DNA of 64,000 bases, taken from contig JAJDVT010000121.1 of NCBI GenBank assembly GCA_022826005.1, positions 142,450 through 206,449 of the forward strand, written 5' to 3'. Under the pieces are notes generated by a model. That model was not told the DNA's origin and made no database searches. It saw nothing but the letters and a program-made list of their open reading frames with translations. Each line of letters opens with the position of its first letter. The first letter of the stretch is position 1. Both the position numbers and the translations under genes were made by a program. Below, one piece after another: positions 17,862-26,384 of this stretch. This DNA is from Gemmatimonadota bacterium (GTDB lineage: Bacteria > Gemmatimonadota > Gemmatimonadetes > Longimicrobiales > Gaopeijiaceae).

Positions 17862-19649
17862 TCACGTCAGCGCGTTCCTCCGGTGGGCCGGCAGCGAGGC
17901 CACGACAACCTGCTCCGTGTGGTCGTCCCAGAAGTAGTAGATGCGCAGGCAGCGCCGCGGATCACGGGTGTTCGCGCCCCGCTTGATGTGCCAGTCCACC
18001 TTGTGGCGGCGGCCGTCCCAGGTGCACTCGAAGGCGTCTCCCCCGCACGGGAGATTGAACACGCCGTCGTCAATGTCGTCGATCCGCCCGTGCAGATCCG
18101 GGTCTCCGCCCTGGATGCGTCCGTCGCGGTACTCGTTGCCGAGCCAGTTCAGGCACTGGGCCGCGAGTCCGACGTCAAGGAACTCGGCGCCGCTCAGCTC
18201 CCGCCGCGCCGACCCGGTCAGCGAAACCCGGTCCGCAAGACTATCGTCGCACCAGGCAGCCACTTCGCTCCAGGCGGTCGGGAACGGCACTGCGGCGTCC
18301 GGGTCGCCCCCGAGCGACCGCACCAGACCGGCGAGCTGCTCCGCTCGCCGGCGCAGCTCGTCGCGCTCCTTCTCGGCGACATCCGCCCTCTGCCGGGCCT
18401 GCTGGTAGCGGTTGCCCCTGGTTCGCGCCTTGTCCCGCGCCTGCCTCAGCTTGCGCTGCAGCAGCGGCATCTCCTCGACTGCGCCCGCACCCGTTGCCGC
18501 CGCGGCCTGGTCCCGCACCAGGGCCGCACCCGCCCTGCCGGCGGCGCCTCCATCCGCCGTGCCCCCCGGGCGACCGGCACCGCGCCCCCAGTCGCCCGTA
18601 GCCGATACCGCGGGAGCGCCCCAGATAGACTTGCGGAAGAACGAAACGAGCCTCGCCGGGCCGCGGGCAGCCCCCGCCGCCTCCCTCGAGATTGCGTCAA
18701 AGCCGAGCGTCCTGCGATCGCCATCTCCGAGCCGCACCCGTTCCTCGCCGGCCAGCCGCTGAAACATCCTCGTCGTCGTGCCGATCCCACGATCGTCCGT
18801 GAGGCGGTTCCAGAGGACCAGAGGATGAAGAGTCCGGTCCGTTCGATCGTTGAAGCCGGGCCGGTAGAACCGCCACGCGCCCAGAAACACGGAGAGCGGC
18901 TTGCCCACCGTATCGCTCAGGCGGAAGGTCATCGCCGGCGGCAACACCCACACGACGGCCAGGCCCGCCAGCGACCGTGCCAGGTCGCTCCACTGCCTTT
19001 CCAGCATCTCCACGTCCGGTTCCTCCGGCGGGACCGAGACCACCGCGAAAGGCATGGCGCGACGCGGATCGACCAGCATCTGCACGAAGCTGCTCATGGC
19101 CTCATCGGTGTCGAGGACGATGGGGTCGCGGGCCAATCTCCTTTCGCCCTGTAGAAGGGGCACCCGCCCCGCGATCTCCGCCAGCAGTTCCGCCGGGTAC
19201 TCCGCGACCGCATCGCCGGGCACCACGGAACGGTCGTGCACCTCGATTCCGATCACGGACGAGCGGCCCGGGACGGTAGCCACGGATATCGCGCTGACCA
19301 CCTGCCTGCCCGGTCCGGAACTCCGTTCGATCTGCAGCCCCCACAGATCCCTCCCGGAGCCTCGAACCCTTACCCCCCTGCAAGACGCGTCCACTTCGCG
19401 ATGCGAGAACGAGCGGCCACCAAGGGCCTTGCGCGGCAGCCGATCTTCGAAACCCTCCTGCGCCCACTCGAGCACTATCGCGCGACACTGCTGCTCCGCG
19501 GATGATTCCGCGTGGGGCGCCACGTGCGCCTCGACCCAAAGTCTCTCGGTGCCGGGGACCGGTGTCGGCGCGCGTGACCCGGCAGTCCGGCGCCGTCCGT
19601 GGTCGATCTGCGCCAAGTCCTCAAATGACTTGTACCTTTGTGTAGGCAT
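17862..19649 (-). CDS. conserved-looking protein of unknown function; coiled coil and RelE-like or phage-defense-like C-terminal segment
   Basis: 595-aa ORF with coiled coil (EEMPLLQRKLRQARDKARTRGNRYQQARQRADVAEKERDELRRR) and C-terminus HIKRGANTRDPRRCLRIYYFWDDHTEQVVVASLPAHRRNALT. Confidence 0.7.
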   Translation of the reverse strand: MPTQRYKSFEDLAQIDHGRRRTAGSRAPTPVPGTERLWVEAHVAPHAESSAEQQCRAIVLEWAQEGFEDRLPRKALGGRSFSHREVDASCRGVRVRGSGRDLWGLQIERSSGPGRQVVSAISVATVPGRSSVIGIEVHDRSVVPGDAVAEYPAELLAEIAGRVPLLQGERRLARDPIVLDTDEAMSSFVQMLVDPRRAMPFAVVSVPPEEPDVEMLERQWSDLARSLAGLAVVWVLPPAMTFRLSDTVGKPLSVFLGAWRFYRPGFNDRTDRTLHPLVLWNRLTDDRGIGTTTRMFQRLAGEERVRLGDGDRRTLGFDAISREAAGAARGPARLVSFFRKSIWGAPAVSATGDWGRGAGRPGGTADGGAAGRAGAALVRDQAAAATGAGAVEEMPLLQRKLRQARDKARTRGNRYQQARQRADVAEKERDELRRRAEQLAGLVRSLGGDPDAAVPFPTAWSEVAAWCDDSLADRVSLTGSARRELSGAEFLDVGLAAQCLNWLGNEYRDGRIQGGDPDLHGRIDDIDDGVFNLPCGGDAFECTWDGRRHKVDWHIKRGANTRDPRRCLRIYYFWDDHTEQVVVASLPAHRRNALT

Positions 19650-19733
19650 TATTCTCCTCCGACAAAACCTGCTGCCAACCTATCGGAGTCAATTTCGGAA
19701 GTCACGCCCGGCGCGCAAGAGCGGACGGGAGGA

Positions 19734-20534
19734 TCACTTCCCGTCGGTCTGCGCCAGGACCCAGCCGCTGATGATTCGATGAAGCTCCCCGACTCCGTCG
19801 GTGAGCGCCGCCGGACCCGGCTGCAGGATCAGCGCCGACTTGATCTCGTGGAGATGGCCGCCGGCGACGGCCGGGATGCGCGACCAGCCATCGCGCTCCA
19901 CCACCCGTTCGGGGCGGAACTTGCGCCCGCACCACGATCCGATGATCACGTCCGGGGCGCGGCGCACCACCTCGTCCGGGTCGGCGACGATCCTCTCCTT
20001 CGCCAGCGACCCGGCGCGCAACTCGGGGAAGCAGTCGTCGCCCCCGGCGAGTTCGATCAGCTCCGACACCCAGCGGATCCCCGAGATGAGGGGGTCGTAC
20101 CACTCCTCGAAGTAGACCCGCGGCCGGCGCGGGAGTTCGGCGGCGCGGCTGCGGATCCGGTCCAGTCCCTCCTGCAGCTCGCGGGCGAGCCGCTCCCCCT
20201 TTTCCGGGCATCCGACCATCCCCGCGATCACCTTCACGGTGCGCAGGATCTCGGCCACCGAGCGGTGATTGAAGATGTGGACCTCCACGCCGTGCCGGAT
20301 CAGTTCGGCGGCGATGTCGGCCTGTATGTCGGAGAAGCCGAAGACCAGATCCGGGCGCAACTCCAGGATGCGGTCGATCTTCGCGCTGGTGAAGGCCGAG
20401 ACCTTCGGCTTCTCCCTGCGGGCGCGGGGCGGGCGCACGGTGAACCCAGAGATGCCGACGATGCGCCGGTCCTCCTCCAGGCGGTAGAGGATTTCGGTCG
20501 GCTCCTCGGTGAGGCAGACGATGCGGTGGTACAC
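19734..20534 (-). CDS. cobalamin-binding / BtuF-like periplasmic-binding-fold protein without a signal peptide
   Basis: RIVCLTEEPTEILYRLEEDRRIVGISGFTVRPP...KIDRILELRPDLVFGFSDIQADIAAELIRHGVEVHIFNHRSVAEIL...DVIIGSWCGRKF. Confidence 0.8.
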   Translation of the reverse strand: MYHRIVCLTEEPTEILYRLEEDRRIVGISGFTVRPPRARREKPKVSAFTSAKIDRILELRPDLVFGFSDIQADIAAELIRHGVEVHIFNHRSVAEILRTVKVIAGMVGCPEKGERLARELQEGLDRIRSRAAELPRRPRVYFEEWYDPLISGIRWVSELIELAGGDDCFPELRAGSLAKERIVADPDEVVRRAPDVIIGSWCGRKFRPERVVERDGWSRIPAVAGGHLHEIKSALILQPGPAALTDGVGELHRIISGWVLAQTDGK

Positions 20535-20541
20535 CCGCCGC

Positions 20542-22149
20542 CTACTGCGACACCGGCGTGAGCCCGCCCGAAGTCCGCAGGATGAACCCGTCGAGGACCT
20601 CCTTCCACTGCGGCAGCAGCGCCTGCTCCACGTACATCATGTGCCCCGCGGCGAAGTCCGCCCGCTCGATGTTGTCGCGCAGCTCCGGCGGCAGCCCCAT
20701 CCGGTCCATCGTCCAGACGGCGGCGAAGTAGGGGGTCGCGAGGTCGTAGATGCCGTTGATGAGCAGGACCTCCAGCGCCGGGTTGCGCTTCATGGCTGTG
20801 GCGAGGTCGACGGCGACGTTGGGGGTGCCGCCGCCGCGCACGAAGGCGCCCCCACCGCCCAGCCGGCCCCAGTTCCAGTCGCGGGTGCCGCCGCTGGGGA
20901 CGTACTCACGGTCGCCGTCGTAGCCGAGTTCGCCGCGGAGGTAGCTGTTGAAGGCGGAGGTGTAGGCGGAGCTGATCGCGGTGGACTGGGGGTCGTGGGA
21001 GGGGCGGGCGCCGAGGACATCGCCCGCGGGGCCGGTGAAGCGCGCGTCCAGGCGGCCGACGACGCGGCCCTCGTCGCGCAACAACTCCGCCTCGAAGGCC
21101 GGGGCGGTGACGCGCAGGTCGCTCTTGTCGATGAAGTCGCGGCTGAGCCCCGTGTAGCGGTGCATCCGGTCGATAACGCGGGCACGGGTGTCCGCGTCGA
21201 GGGTGCTGCCCGCGAGAAGCGCGGTGGCGTACTCGGTGAGCGACCACTCCTCCACCTCGGCCATGAAGGCCTCCAGGTCGGGCGGATTCGGGCCCGGCAG
21301 CGCGTCCAGGTAGCGGGCGGTGATCGCGTACGACGGCAGGTTGACGATGTAGGGCAGGTCGTCGCCGGGCGCGAACTGGATCGTATTGAACTGGAGCACC
21401 GCCGAGACGAGCACGATCCCGTTCAGGTCGATGTTGGCGCCCTGCAGGTGGCGCGCCAGCACCGCCGAGCGGGTGGTCCCGTAGCTCTCGCCAAGGAGGT
21501 AGCGAGGCGAGTTCCAGCGGTCGTATTCGCTCAGGAAGCGACGGATGAACTGCGTCAGCGAGCGCGCGTCCTCGTCGATGCCCCAATAGTCGGATCCGGG
21601 CGTCTCACCGAGGGTGTGGCTGAACCCGGTGCCGATCGGGTCGACCATCACGATGTCCGCGATGTCCAGGATCGTGTACGCATTGTCCTCCAGCGGGTAG
21701 GGAGGCGCACCCTGCGGGCCGACTTCGGGCGTGACCACCCGCCGCGGCCCCATGATCCCCATGTGCAGCCAGAAGGACGCCGAACCCGGGCCGCCGTTGT
21801 AGGAGAAGACGATGGGGCGCTCGGGGGACGGCGCCCCGTTGGTGCGGAAGTAGGCCGTGTACCAGAGTTCGGCGGCGGGCTCGCCGTCGTCGCTGGTGAG
21901 GGTGGCGCCGGTGACGATGGCGTCGTACTCCACGGTTTCGCCGCCGACCACGATCGAGTGGCTGGTCTGCCAGCGGGCGGGGGTGGGGTCGCCAGCGGAC
22001 TCCTGGGCGTGGAGCGGTGCCGCGGCGCTGATCGCCAACACCGGCGCGGCGGTTGCGCCAGCGACGGTGACGCCAGCAGCGATGGCGCCAGCAGCAGAAG
22101 CGACTGCCGCAGCTCTGGTGAAGAATTGCCTGGGCTGAAACGTATTCAT
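20542..22149 (-). CDS. peptidase S10 family (serine carboxypeptidase-like), secreted
   Basis: Signal peptide; VFSYNGGPGSASFWLHMGIMGPRRV; YLLGESYGTTRSAVLARHLQ; LINGIYDLATPYFAA. Confidence 0.92.
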   Translation of the reverse strand: MNTFQPRQFFTRAAAVASAAGAIAAGVTVAGATAAPVLAISAAAPLHAQESAGDPTPARWQTSHSIVVGGETVEYDAIVTGATLTSDDGEPAAELWYTAYFRTNGAPSPERPIVFSYNGGPGSASFWLHMGIMGPRRVVTPEVGPQGAPPYPLEDNAYTILDIADIVMVDPIGTGFSHTLGETPGSDYWGIDEDARSLTQFIRRFLSEYDRWNSPRYLLGESYGTTRSAVLARHLQGANIDLNGIVLVSAVLQFNTIQFAPGDDLPYIVNLPSYAITARYLDALPGPNPPDLEAFMAEVEEWSLTEYATALLAGSTLDADTRARVIDRMHRYTGLSRDFIDKSDLRVTAPAFEAELLRDEGRVVGRLDARFTGPAGDVLGARPSHDPQSTAISSAYTSAFNSYLRGELGYDGDREYVPSGGTRDWNWGRLGGGGAFVRGGGTPNVAVDLATAMKRNPALEVLLINGIYDLATPYFAAVWTMDRMGLPPELRDNIERADFAAGHMMYVEQALLPQWKEVLDGFILRTSGGLTPVSQ

Positions 22150-22275
22150 TAGGATACCCTTGAGTCCGGTGTTTGCGGTGCATTGCGAGCGGCTAATGTG
22201 GCGGGGTTGCCCGCCATGTCGCCAGAACGGGAGGTGACCAGGTGCTTGAATGGATGAAACCCGCCGTCTGGCTGA

Positions 22276-22827
22276 TCAGTGTCGTGTACGCGGTGATCGG
22301 CTCGCCCCTTGCGCCAACTCTCCTTGCCTCGATGTCACGCGACCGCCGGGCCGCCCTTTCGAACTTCCTGAGGCGGGTCCATCTGCTGATGGCCGACCGG
22401 CGCTTCCATATCCCGTACCGGTCGAGCGGGAACGATCCGTGGCCCGCCGGCGGAGCGAGTCCCTCAGATTGAGCGCCAGCGACACGGCAAACGCGCCGAT
22501 CCCCGACCCGATCACCAGCACGTCCACCACACCCGAGTCCCAGTCGGCACCCGTCAGGCTGTCCAGGTAGTACTTCACCCAGGAAGCCGGCAGCCCCGTT
22601 TCGCCCAGCGCCCGCTTCACGTCCCAGTGCCAGTCGGTCAGGGGGCAGTACCCCCATCCGTAGACCACCCCGAGCCCGAACCAGGAGAGGAGCGTCGCGG
22701 TGATGGCAACGAAGTGGAGGCGACGGGTCCTCCGCCACGCCCAGCCGGAAAGGTTGAATCCGATCAGCAGGACGTGGAAGGCGACGAAGGACACGTCGAT
22801 GATGCGATACACCGCCTGATCGGTCAT
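22276..22827 (-). CDS. DUF2784-like small membrane protein (C-terminal tail uncertain)
   Basis: MTDQAVYRIIDVSFVAFHVLLIGFNLSGWAWRRTRRLHFVAITATLLSWFGLGVVYGWGYCPLTDWHW. The last ~55 residues look low-complexity. Confidence 0.68.
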   Translation of the reverse strand: MTDQAVYRIIDVSFVAFHVLLIGFNLSGWAWRRTRRLHFVAITATLLSWFGLGVVYGWGYCPLTDWHWDVKRALGETGLPASWVKYYLDSLTGADWDSGVVDVLVIGSGIGAFAVSLALNLRDSLRRRATDRSRSTGTGYGSAGRPSADGPASGSSKGRPGGRVTSRQGELAQGASRSPRTRH

Positions 22828-22862
22828 ATTGTGACCTGGGGCCGGATCGTTGGAAGGGTAGA

Positions 22863-23234
22863 GTGGCGGTAAACTCGCAGTTTCGGGCTGGAATCGCGAT
22901 GGACATGCTGACGGCTTTGGTCGTGGACGGGCTGGGGGGCTCGGTTGTGACCGTGTTGGCGAAGGCCGTCGGTCTTGTCGCCGGCCGCCGCCGGGCCAGG
23001 GTCCAGGCTCTTCTCGAACGGTTCGGCAGGCTGAGTTCCGACCTTCGCACACTGGCGTTGCTCGCGCTGGTCTTCGCGGCTGCGGCCGGCGCGGGCGTCG
23101 CGCGTGGCTTCGGCCCGGCGTTCGTTGCGCTCGGACTGCTGGTCATCCTGCTGATCGCGATCCTTCTGCTCAGCGGACTATGCCGCCTCGTCGCGGAGCG
23201 GATGCAGGAGGACGGCCGGGAGCCGGACGAGTAA
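22863..23234 (+). CDS. small predicted membrane protein, unknown function (start could be the ATG at 22899)
   Basis: Two hydrophobic segments (LALLALVFAAAAGAGVA; FVALGLLVILLIAILLLSGLC). No family recognised. Confidence 0.45.
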   Translation: MAVNSQFRAGIAMDMLTALVVDGLGGSVVTVLAKAVGLVAGRRRARVQALLERFGRLSSDLRTLALLALVFAAAAGAGVARGFGPAFVALGLLVILLIAILLLSGLCRLVAERMQEDGREPDE

Positions 23235-23404
23235 GGTTGACTCGCCGGCGGGCCCGGTGACCAGGTCCGGATGGCACTTCACCCAGGACGCCGGCAGCCC
23301 CGTGCCGTCTCGCTCCCTGAACCGGTTCCGGCTATGCTAGTGGACCCTCGCCGCGCGCGCCAACGCGGGCCCGGCCGATCACCGGTCGCACACCGAAGGC
23401 ACAA

Positions 23405-24652
23405 ATGGGAACAATCGAGCGAAAGGGCAACTCGATTCTGGTCGCGGACGGGGTCTTCCCGGACGACCTGCCCAGGCTCTGCGCGGCGCTCCATCGGGCG
23501 ATAGGTCGTGAAGAAGACTTGCAGATCGGTTTGGACTTTTCCGAATGTACAGCCCTCTTTCAGTCCACAATGCTTCCGGTGATCCCACTCGTCGTGCGGT
23601 ACCGCGAGATGCAGCGGATCACATTCGTTCTGAGGCCACCGGTGGACAGGGACCTGGGAAGGCTGTTCCTGAACACCAATTGGGCCCACCACATCGATCC
23701 GGGGAACCACCCACCGAATCGACACTCCCAGGGCCACATGCCCGCCCTCCGATTCCACGGAGACGGCGAAGACGGCCAGGAGGCAATCCTGGAGAGAGTC
23801 CTGGAGTTGATTCTCGGCACGCTGGACACGAGCCGCGACATGCTGAAAGCGGTTGAGTGGTCGCTCGGCGAGATCATGGACAATGTCCCCATGCACGCCG
23901 AGTCTCCGGTTGGAGGATTCGTTCAGGCCACCGCCTACACGGGATCGAATTCGGTGGAGTTCGTTGTCGCCGACGCGGGGATCGGAATAGCCGCAAGCAT
24001 GGGGCAGGATGACGATCAGGCGGCGCTGCGGGACGCGATCACCGAAGGCGTGACACGGGACAGGGAACGGAACGCCGGCAATGGTCTCTTCGGCAGCTAT
24101 CAGGTCGCGGCTCTGTCCGGCGGAGAATTCGAGATCAGGTCGAACCGGGGTGTCCTGCGGCGCGTCGGCGCCGGCGGCCTCAGGACCTGGAGTCCCCCGG
24201 CTCCCTACCTGGGGACTTCCGTCCGCTGCAAGATCGGACTCGACGAATCCGGCTTGCTCGAGCGGGCCCTGCGTTTCAGGGGAAAGCCCCACGACCCCCC
24301 GCACGATTTCGTGGAACGGGCGTTCGAGAACGACTCGGGCCTGCTGGTCATGAAGATGGCAGACAGGGCGTCCTCGCATTTCGGCTCCCGCAAGGGGGGG
24401 CGGCACATTCGCCGGGTAGTCGAAAACCTGCTGCGGGACCACCCTGCCATCGTCTTCGACTTCAAGGGAGTGGGCGTGTTCACAAGCAGCTTTGCCGACG
24501 AGGTCTTCGGTCGGTTGTTCGTCTCCATGGGACCACGGGCATTCATGACCCGTATCCGGATGCGAAACGTCGATCCGACCGTTGAGGGCCTGATCGACCG
24601 GGCCATTGTGCAGCGCACCCGGCTGGGTAGTCAGGAGACCGATCAGGAGTGA
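23405..24652 (+). CDS. STAS-like / HATPase / DUF4325-like (STAS-like) signalling protein
   Basis: N-terminal STAS-like segment; MLKAVEWSLGEIMDNVPMHAES...VEFVVADAGIGIAASM (GHKL N and G1 boxes); C-terminal HIRRVVENLLRDHPAIVFDFKGVGVFTSSFADEVFGRLF (STAS-like). Confidence 0.75.
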   Translation: MGTIERKGNSILVADGVFPDDLPRLCAALHRAIGREEDLQIGLDFSECTALFQSTMLPVIPLVVRYREMQRITFVLRPPVDRDLGRLFLNTNWAHHIDPGNHPPNRHSQGHMPALRFHGDGEDGQEAILERVLELILGTLDTSRDMLKAVEWSLGEIMDNVPMHAESPVGGFVQATAYTGSNSVEFVVADAGIGIAASMGQDDDQAALRDAITEGVTRDRERNAGNGLFGSYQVAALSGGEFEIRSNRGVLRRVGAGGLRTWSPPAPYLGTSVRCKIGLDESGLLERALRFRGKPHDPPHDFVERAFENDSGLLVMKMADRASSHFGSRKGGRHIRRVVENLLRDHPAIVFDFKGVGVFTSSFADEVFGRLFVSMGPRAFMTRIRMRNVDPTVEGLIDRAIVQRTRLGSQETDQE

Positions 24653-24827
24653 CGTTGCCCGGGGCAATGGGAAACTTCGTGCGACGAGGAATACCTGGAC
24701 GCCGTGGAGCAGCGGGGCGAAGGGCCGCGGGTGGTGTTCCCGGACGATCCGTGGTAAGGTGGCACCCGCGACAACCACCCAGGCCTCCTCCAGTCCCGAC
24801 CCCGCCATTCCCACTCCCCGCTCGCAG

Positions 24828-26384
24828 ATGACCCTACGCTCCCGGATTCTCGAACTCGAGCGGGCGTCACGGTCCCTCGACCCCGACGCGGCCGAGCGCG
24901 ACCGGCTCCTGAGCGCGGCGCACGCCTACGCCCGGCAGTACCTCGACAGGCTCCCGGAGACTCCCGCCTACAACCACGACAAGTCGGCCGTCCGTACGCT
25001 CCGGGACCACGAGGTCGGCCCCGGCCCCCGGCCGATGGATCAGCTCATCGAGCGGATCGACGAGTCGGTCGTGCGGCCGGGGCTCCTGCCGTCGCACGCG
25101 GGTCATCTGGCCTACATCCCCGGCGGCGGGCTCTACGCCTCGTCGCTCGCCGACTACCTGGCCGCGGTGACGAACGAGTACGCCGGCGTGCGCTTCGCCG
25201 GGCCCGGGGCGGTCGAAATGGAGGACCTGATCCTCGACTGGATGGCGAGGCTGGTCGGGTTCCCCGGGAGCGCGGATGGCAACCTCGCCTCGGGCGGGTC
25301 GATCGCGAGCCTGATCGCGGTTGTTGCGGCGCGTGAGGCGGCGGGCCTTCGCGCCCGCGACTTCGAGCGCGCGGTCGTGTACGCCTCGCCGCACATTCAC
25401 CAGTGTCTGCACAAGGCGCTGCGCGTGGCGGGAATGGGCGAAACCGTGCGCCGGGACGTCGCGGTGGACCGGGGCCGGCGACTGTGCCCCCGTTCGCTCG
25501 CGGAAGCCGTCGCCGCGGACCGCGCGGGGGGGCTCAAACCCTGGCTCGTGCTCGCCTCTGCGGGCACCGCGGATACCGGCGCGATCGATCCGCTCGCGCG
25601 AATCGCCGATATCGCCCGCCGCGAGGGCCTCTGGTACCACGTCGACGCCGCCTACGGTGGCTTCTTTGCGATGCTGCCGGAGTGCGGCCCGGCGCTCGCC
25701 GGTATGGAGCGTGCGGACTCGGTGGTTCTCGACCCGCACAAGGGGATGTTCCTTCCCTACGGCACGGGCGCGGTGCTGGTCCGGAACCGCGGCGCCCTCC
25801 AGGACGCGCACGCCTACTACGCCAGCTACATGCAGGACACGGTCGAGGCCGAGGCCGGAGGACGGTCGCCCGCCGCCGTGTCGCCGGAGCTCACCAAGCA
25901 CTTCCGCGCGCTGCGCGTATGGCTGCCGCTGCTGCTGCACGGCGAGGAGCCGTTCCGTGCATGTCTGCGCGAGAAGCTCGAGCTCGCGAGGTACTTCCAC
26001 CGTGAGGTGGGCGCGCTGGGGTTCGAGGTGGGACCGGAGCCGGAGCTCACCGTGGTGACCTACCGGTGGGTGCCGGAGTCGGGCGACGCGAACGCGTTCA
26101 ACCAGGCGCTGGTGGAGGAAACGCACCGGGACGGGCGGGTCTTCCTGTCGTCCACCACGATCGATGGCCGGTTCGTGCTCAGGATGGCCGCGCTGGCCTT
26201 CCGCACGCATCTCGACACGATCGACCTGGCGCTGGAGGTGTTGCGGGGGGCGGTGGAGAGGCTGGAGGCTGAGCCCGAGCGATGGAGACCTGCGGCAACA
26301 GCGGTCGACCCCGCCGCGGAGACTGCGGCCCGCACGCCACAGTCCGCCGGTTCCGTGGCCAAAGCCACCGGAGCGCACCGCTGA
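24828..26384 (+). CDS. pyridoxal-dependent decarboxylase family (aromatic amino acid/glutamate type)
   Basis: NLASGGSIASLIAVVAAR, YHVDAAYGGFFAML, SVVLDPHKGMFLPYGTGAVLVR (PLP Lys). Confidence 0.92.
   Translation: MTLRSRILELERASRSLDPDAAERDRLLSAAHAYARQYLDRLPETPAYNHDKSAVRTLRDHEVGPGPRPMDQLIERIDESVVRPGLLPSHAGHLAYIPGGGLYASSLADYLAAVTNEYAGVRFAGPGAVEMEDLILDWMARLVGFPGSADGNLASGGSIASLIAVVAAREAAGLRARDFERAVVYASPHIHQCLHKALRVAGMGETVRRDVAVDRGRRLCPRSLAEAVAADRAGGLKPWLVLASAGTADTGAIDPLARIADIARREGLWYHVDAAYGGFFAMLPECGPALAGMERADSVVLDPHKGMFLPYGTGAVLVRNRGALQDAHAYYASYMQDTVEAEAGGRSPAAVSPELTKHFRALRVWLPLLLHGEEPFRACLREKLELARYFHREVGALGFEVGPEPELTVVTYRWVPESGDANAFNQALVEETHRDGRVFLSSTTIDGRFVLRMAALAFRTHLDTIDLALEVLRGAVERLEAEPERWRPAATAVDPAAETAARTPQSAGSVAKATGAHR

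Noticed and set aside
22242-22472. 76-aa plus-strand ORF MLEWMKPAVWLISVVYAVIG...
   Set aside because: Has some hydrophobic character but overlaps the tail of the DUF2784-like gene and cannot be supported from sequence alone; left undecided.
24867-26378. 503-aa minus-strand ORF
   Set aside because: Antisense to the PLP decarboxylase; shadow ORF.
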